Source: a candidate division WOR-3 bacterium (GTDB lineage: Bacteria > SDB-A). From it: a stretch of 38,403 nt of DNA. The stretch lies in contig JAFGSQ010000057.1 of the NCBI GenBank assembly GCA_016934535.1, positions 1 to 38,403 of the forward strand, given 5' to 3'. The stretch's first letter is position 1, and every line of letters begins with the position of its first letter. Positions 34,385 to 38,403 of this stretch are shown here, piece by piece. The notes beneath the pieces are model-generated. The model was not told the origin of the DNA and did no database searches. It saw only the letters and a program-made list of their open reading frames with translations. Both the position numbers and the translations under genes were made by a program.

Positions 34385-35554
34385 TCAAAATGATAGATTT
34401 AATTGATCGATTCCAGGCGCTTCAGTTATTGGTAGGACGACTTCAGCCGGCGAAAGACCCGATTCGAGCAAAATTTTGATGTCTTCGATATTTAAAGCAT
34501 TAGAGGCGGTAGTTCCTTCTGAACCGGGTCTGAGAATAATGATTTCTTCAGCAGAAATACCTTTGTTGTTGAGCAAATCATAACTGTGTGTGCTCAATAT
34601 GACCTGCCGTTTTACTGTTTTTCTTTTTTGCATGAAATGTATCAATTCGGCGAGTTTATTTACGACACCTGTATGAAGAGACAATTCAGGTTCTTCAAGT
34701 AACAACGGTTGGGTGCCGTTTAGCATTGAGTATAAAAGCCCGATAATTCGAAGCGTCCCGTCAGAAAACTGTTCTTCATTCTGTTTTGCTCCCCGAGGTC
34801 GCCAATGTTCATATATTGCCTGAAGATGAGGTACTCCCATTTTGTCTTTTTCGAGAGATAAATTTTTCAAATTGGGAACAGCCGTTTTCAGAGCTTTTTC
34901 AATTTTTTTCAATTGTGAATCTCTGACTTTTTTATTCATTTTACTCATTTTTTCAAACAAGTCTCTTCCGTAAAACTCTTCCGAATTGCTTGTTTTTTGA
35001 AATGACTGAGGGTTCCTGATGATTTGCGGAATTATATGCTGATAATCTATAGTTTTAAAAAAATCAGCAAGTTCGCGGAATTTTGAATTTGCCGTTGGTT
35101 GTTCAAGGTGTGTGTATTGCAACAATTCCTCGTCTTTTCCGTCTTTTTTTTCATCGGGTCTGTCCAATAGTTGTTTTTCACTGTTCCATACTCTCTCATG
35201 CCGTATGACAGCTTTTGTTTCACCGACAGCCCCTCCTCCTCTTTGTGTTAGACCAAGAGCATATTTCCATGTCAGGTTATTTTTACCCGAATCATTTATC
35301 TCGATCTCGATTTTTACATCGGATTTACTTCCATGAGCTGAAAGACACCTGATTTTTGAAAGTCCTCCGCGTAGTTTCACAGCTTCCTGAAGCCCGCCTC
35401 CTTCACGCGCAACATCGCGTAAAAATCTGAAGACATCGAGAAGGTTGGATTTTCCCGAAGCATTCGGTCCGACTATAAAAGTCCTTTCGGCGAGTGAAAT
35501 ATCCACATCCGTAAAATTCTTCCAGTTGTTGAGCTTTATTCTGCTTATATACAT
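34385..35554 (-). CDS. AAA/ABC-type ATPase (AAA_21, RloA/AriA-like) in restriction operon
   Basis: Soluble ATPase of the SMC/OLD-like ABC class. The 389-residue protein has Walker A GPNASGKS (29-36), a signature-like SDGTLRIIGLLYSML, Walker B LLLEEPELSLH (Glu287/Glu288) and a switch histidine in STHSYDLL. A charged middle region separates the two halves. An in-frame GTG at 35560 exists, but the ATG at 35554 is preferred because GAGGTG (35558-35563) acts as its ribosome site. It starts 9 nt after the mod stop and is followed 9 nt later by the TOPRIM-like gene. By analogy with PARIS and Rlo pairs it may sense a phage or anti-restriction trigger and release its partner. This is inference. Confidence 0.85.
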   Translation of the reverse strand: MYISRIKLNNWKNFTDVDISLAERTFIVGPNASGKSNLLDVFRFLRDVAREGGGLQEAVKLRGGLSKIRCLSAHGSKSDVKIEIEINDSGKNNLTWKYALGLTQRGGGAVGETKAVIRHERVWNSEKQLLDRPDEKKDGKDEELLQYTHLEQPTANSKFRELADFFKTIDYQHIIPQIIRNPQSFQKTSNSEEFYGRDLFEKMSKMNKKVRDSQLKKIEKALKTAVPNLKNLSLEKDKMGVPHLQAIYEHWRPRGAKQNEEQFSDGTLRIIGLLYSMLNGTQPLLLEEPELSLHTGVVNKLAELIHFMQKRKTVKRQVILSTHSYDLLNNKGISAEEIIILRPGSEGTTASNALNIEDIKILLESGLSPAEVVLPITEAPGIDQLNLSF

Positions 35555-35557
35555 AAT

Positions 35558-35563
35558 CACCTC
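35558..35563 (-). promoter_or_regulatory. Ribosome binding site that sets the AAA ATPase start
   Basis: GAGGTG on the minus strand, 3 nt before the ATG at 35554 and directly after the mod stop codon. It makes the in-frame GTG at 35560, which is part of this site, an unlikely start. Confidence 0.6.
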
Positions 35564-38050
35564 TTACATCTTGATGACTCTGAGGCTTTCGATTCCCCGG
35601 TCGTCAATTATTTTTACTGCAATGGATTGACCCGGTTCAAACATCAATGAGGTTGTTCCGGCAAACGCCTCGATTTTTTCTTCGTCAATTTCCGCTTTCA
35701 GGTTTTTTGCGAGCTTGTCCCAGCCGTCGCCACTGCCTGCCATCGGGAAAAAGACCTGCGCCGGGAAAAGAGAACGGCCGTCGTAATCAGTGTCGAGCAT
35801 CCACATGGCAATATTTTTCTTGCCGCCGCTTTCGATGTTGCCTGTTATGGGATTGTAATAGTCAAAACCCATGACTTCGACCTGTATTTTTTTACCTCGC
35901 CCTTTCTGTCTGTGGATTTTTATGTCGGGTTGGCCCACAAGCCAAAAACTTTCATTACTGCTTCGTTTTTTCCGCAGATCATCGGTCAAAAGATCGGCGT
36001 TCATCTGTGCTTTTAGCAACTGCATACCCGCCTTCTCGGGGGTGAGTTCGTCTATGTCTTTTGCCGCTTCTTCATCGAACTGAAAAGCGCAGAACAGCAA
36101 AATATCAGGTCTCAGTGTTCTGGATTCCTGCCATGCGTTTTCAACGGTTCGCTGTTCAAGGGGCGCGTGTTCGGGGCCGAAAACCACCAAAACCTTTTTA
36201 GGCTTTTCTTCCTTGGTTTCGGCTTCCGCCTGTATGAATTTAGTCCCACCCAGCGGTTCAACCCTTACAAAATGGATCATTTTTCCGCCTTTGGCGCGGA
36301 CGCCGGTGCGCAGAAGTTCATCCCGCCACTCGGCCTGTCGAAGAGTTTCGCCTGAACGCGCGACTGCTGTATAAGCGGCAGTGTTTTCCGCTACATTTGA
36401 AACCTGCTGGGTTTTGTCAAGGTCGTCAAAACTTTTTGCATAAGGAGCGGGAACTGCTTCCACCGTGAAAGGACCTGTAATGCGGGTCTTTTTTGTATCT
36501 ATAAACGGCTGGTCATACAATGCCTCTGTCGCCGGAGGTTCATTGTTGGCGATGCTTTTCAATGTGATGTGCGGAACGGTTTTATACAAGAATCCGCTTC
36601 CCACGCCTTCTTTGGGGTGCGCAAGCTCGTAATAATCGAAATCGGCGGTCATGAGACGCTGTTTTGCAAGAGTTATAGCAACCCTTGAAGTATCACAGGT
36701 TATCCAGCGGCGGCCCCACTGCTCTGCTACATAAGCCATAGTCCCAGAGCCACAAGTGATGTCGAGGACAAGGTCTCCTGGATCAGAAGACATGAGGAGG
36801 CAGCGTTGGATAATTTTTTCATTAGTCTGAACTATATAAACTTTATTTGTTGCTCCTATGGTATCTGACCATAATGAATTTAGAGGTGAAGCAGGAAAGT
36901 CATCAAGAAAAAATTTGTATCTTAATTGATTTGTTGTTGCAAATATTCTTTTATTTTTTATTAAATTTATCATTCCTTCTAGGTTAGTTCTATAACCTCC
37001 TTTATATTTTTTTCCATTAAATTCAACTTCAAATTCTGGATTAGAACTTCGAATTAGGTTATCTGACATGAATGGTTTTATTTTTTTGTTGGGAAATTCA
37101 TTAAGTATTTTATATCCTTCTGTTTTTGAATAAATATTTCCTTCAATATCTTCGTAATGACTTGCAAGTTCATCGTCTATTCTTAATTCGTATAGATTAG
37201 TAAATTTAGTGTTTGATTTATTCTTTGAATACCATATCAGATAGTCTGTAATATTCGTTAAATATTTTGAAGAAACAAGAGATCTTGTTTTTGTAAATAT
37301 AATTTCTTTTATAAAATTCTCAACTCCAAACACCTCATCCATTATCTCCCTGATATGATGAACATTTTCATCGCTTATCTGGACAAAAACACTACCGCTT
37401 TCATGGAGTAATTCTTTTACTAGAAAAAGTCTGTCCCGTAGATATGTCAGATACGAATGAATCCCCAACTCCCATGTGTCCCTGAATGCTTTTATCATTT
37501 CCGGTTCAGCGGACAAATCGTCGTCCTTGCCGTCTTTCACATCCCGCTTGTTGACAAAGGGTTGGAAATTACTGCCGTATTTGATTCCGTAGGGAGGGTC
37601 AAAATATACGGTCTGGACTTTACCAGCCATGCCTTCTTTTTCGAGCAGTGAGTTCATTACAAGAAGGCTGTCGCCTGCAATTAACCTGTTCGTCCAGCCC
37701 TCTTTGTGTTTATAAAAGTCTATGGCTTCACGGAGCGGTTTTTTCTCGGCAAAGAGACTCAACTGACCGCCGTCATCGTGCTCTTTTGTAACTGTGTCAA
37801 TTATTGTCTTGGGATCAATGCGTTCGTGGACATGAAGACTTACCGTAGGCACTTCAAAACTTGTGTGTTCTGCTTTTCCCGCCCATTGTAGTTGTGGGTC
37901 AAGATGAGGATCATATTGGTATTTTTTCTTTTCGCCTTTGTCCGGGTCTGTATTCGGCGTCACAAGACCAACGGGAGGAATGTTCGCCCGTTTCTTGTCC
38001 CTGTGATCGTATTGTTCTATCGGTTTGCCCGTTGATTTTTTCTTCGGCAT
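35564..38050 (-). CDS. Type III-like site-specific DNA-methyltransferase (Mod)
   Basis: Adenine-N6 or cytosine-N4 DNA methyltransferase that protects host sites and supplies sequence recognition for Res. The 828-residue protein has the catalytic motif DPPY (151-154) before the SAM-binding motif DITCGSG (430-436), i.e. the beta-class order with the target-recognition region between them (about 244-407). A long C-terminal part (from about 500) contains further folds, including a VLVVFGPEHAP stretch. AGAGGG precedes the ATG by 4 nt, and the stop is 9 nt from the ATPase start. The recognition region is markedly more AT-rich than the rest of the gene. It is the first gene of the four-gene operon. 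Confidence 0.93.
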   Translation of the reverse strand: MPKKKSTGKPIEQYDHRDKKRANIPPVGLVTPNTDPDKGEKKKYQYDPHLDPQLQWAGKAEHTSFEVPTVSLHVHERIDPKTIIDTVTKEHDDGGQLSLFAEKKPLREAIDFYKHKEGWTNRLIAGDSLLVMNSLLEKEGMAGKVQTVYFDPPYGIKYGSNFQPFVNKRDVKDGKDDDLSAEPEMIKAFRDTWELGIHSYLTYLRDRLFLVKELLHESGSVFVQISDENVHHIREIMDEVFGVENFIKEIIFTKTRSLVSSKYLTNITDYLIWYSKNKSNTKFTNLYELRIDDELASHYEDIEGNIYSKTEGYKILNEFPNKKIKPFMSDNLIRSSNPEFEVEFNGKKYKGGYRTNLEGMINLIKNKRIFATTNQLRYKFFLDDFPASPLNSLWSDTIGATNKVYIVQTNEKIIQRCLLMSSDPGDLVLDITCGSGTMAYVAEQWGRRWITCDTSRVAITLAKQRLMTADFDYYELAHPKEGVGSGFLYKTVPHITLKSIANNEPPATEALYDQPFIDTKKTRITGPFTVEAVPAPYAKSFDDLDKTQQVSNVAENTAAYTAVARSGETLRQAEWRDELLRTGVRAKGGKMIHFVRVEPLGGTKFIQAEAETKEEKPKKVLVVFGPEHAPLEQRTVENAWQESRTLRPDILLFCAFQFDEEAAKDIDELTPEKAGMQLLKAQMNADLLTDDLRKKRSSNESFWLVGQPDIKIHRQKGRGKKIQVEVMGFDYYNPITGNIESGGKKNIAMWMLDTDYDGRSLFPAQVFFPMAGSGDGWDKLAKNLKAEIDEEKIEAFAGTTSLMFEPGQSIAVKIIDDRGIESLRVIKM
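36830..37320 (-). other. AT-rich block in mod matching the target-recognition domain
   Basis: Within mod the base composition changes sharply. By hand count, 36961-37020 has 14 G or C of 60, whereas 36301-36360, downstream in the same gene, has 39 of 60. The low-GC part covers residues about 244-407, between DPPY and the SAM motif. This is where type III Mod proteins carry target recognition. The reading frame stays open throughout, so this is a mosaic rather than decay. Confidence 0.7.
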
Positions 38051-38403
38051 ATTTCCCTCTGTATTTTAACTTTTCATATATAATATACTCTGTTTGTTTA
38101 TCACATAATACGCTAAATTAGCTAATGATTGGAATAAATTTGAAAAAGTAGTTGGTCCTGCCATTTTTTTTATCCGAATAGATCAATAGTATTCTATACA
38201 TTATTTTCTGAAATTAAAATCGTTATAAGAGGAGAAAACAGATATTAATCAAAAATATTTTTATATCACGAAAATGAAAATTCAATGCATGGTTATCGTA
38301 ATAATGTAATACATCTAGTGGGCATGATGAAAGATTATATCTAATCTGTTAAGAATGAAGATTTATGATACGCATTATCAATTGTTAAATTTATATTTTT
38401 GAA
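38051..38403. other. AT-rich upstream region of the restriction operon, no gene seen
   Basis: The last 353 nt contain no convincing coding frame on either strand, no RNA gene and no repeat array. On the minus strand a TATATT lies about 35 nt before the mod ATG as a possible -10, but its -35 is poor. A perfect 10-bp palindrome (ATTAGCTAAT, 38117-38126) lies further upstream and could be an operator, though short AT-rich palindromes also occur by chance. Confidence 0.5.

Noticed and set aside
33755-35554. Naming the ATPase/TOPRIM pair PARIS outright
   Set aside because: The small protein shows the DUF4276 hallmark RExESWLLAD rather than a recognised AriB (DUF4435) pattern, so only an analogy is claimed.
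30958-38050. Reading the locus as DISARM, BREX or a type I system
   Set aside because: There is no PglX/PglZ, BrxC, DrmA/DrmB or HsdS-like protein. The methyltransferase motif order and the Res partner fit a type III-like system.
38117-38126. 10-bp palindrome ATTAGCTAAT upstream of mod as a controller-protein site
   Set aside because: No C-protein or other regulator gene is next to it, and short AT palindromes are common in such AT-rich DNA.

Overview
The window reads as chromosomal DNA from an uncultivated bacterium of the FCB or WOR-3-like kind. The clues are two secreted proteins with Por-type (T9SS type A-like) C-terminal sorting domains, a gingipain-like C25 protease, two-subunit GlyQ/GlyS glycyl-tRNA synthetase, frequent GTG/TTG starts behind GGAGG-type ribosome sites, and tightly packed, overlapping genes. 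The assignment is an inference; no rRNA or other phylogenetic marker settles it. No tRNA, rRNA or CRISPR array was seen.

Layout. (1) 1-5184, + strand: a hybrid PAS/GAF sensor kinase followed 26 nt later by urocanate hydratase. (2) 5179-8450, - strand: cupin, glyQ, glyS, with a recognisable promoter at 8486-8513. (3) 8578-25300, + strand: a long co-directional run with little or no space between genes. It holds a C25 protease, a TldE/TldD pair, an unknown membrane protein with an acidic tail, a MalK-type ABC ATPase, HPr, PTS enzyme I, phosphoglucose/phosphomannose isomerase, a sugar nucleotidyltransferase, MetK, and an NtrB/NtrC-like sigma-54 two-component pair. (4) 25369-26572, + strand: ribosomal protein L28 and an L,D-transpeptidase-like lipoprotein. 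(5) 26579-30324: MATE exporter (-), HAD hydrolase (+), and a secreted beta-propeller protein with a sorting domain (-). (6) 30325-30957: a decayed zone with a truncated REP-associated (Y1) transposase, its palindrome and a 43-codon remnant of an unrecognised gene. (7) 30958-38050, - strand: a type III-like restriction-modification operon in the order mod, AAA ATPase, TOPRIM-like (DUF4276-type) protein, res. (8) 38051-38403: AT-rich DNA with no gene seen.

How the genes fit together. The HPr/EI/isomerase/nucleotidyltransferase/ABC-ATPase block looks like sugar-phosphate handling and regulation. No PTS EII permease and no ABC permease is present, so EI and HPr may be regulatory or may serve distant genes. 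The NtrB/NtrC-like pair is read through from metK by a 4-nt overlap.

The most interesting part is the restriction locus. Between mod and res, all in one translationally coupled operon, sit an ABC-type AAA ATPase and a small TOPRIM-like protein. This architecture recalls the PARIS (AriA/AriB), AbiL and RloA/RloB ATPase-effector pairs. The target-recognition part of mod is much more AT-rich than the rest of that gene, which suggests domain exchange. Together they suggest a two-layer defence island: classical restriction plus a nested, possibly abortive, ATPase/TOPRIM module that may guard against restriction being inhibited.
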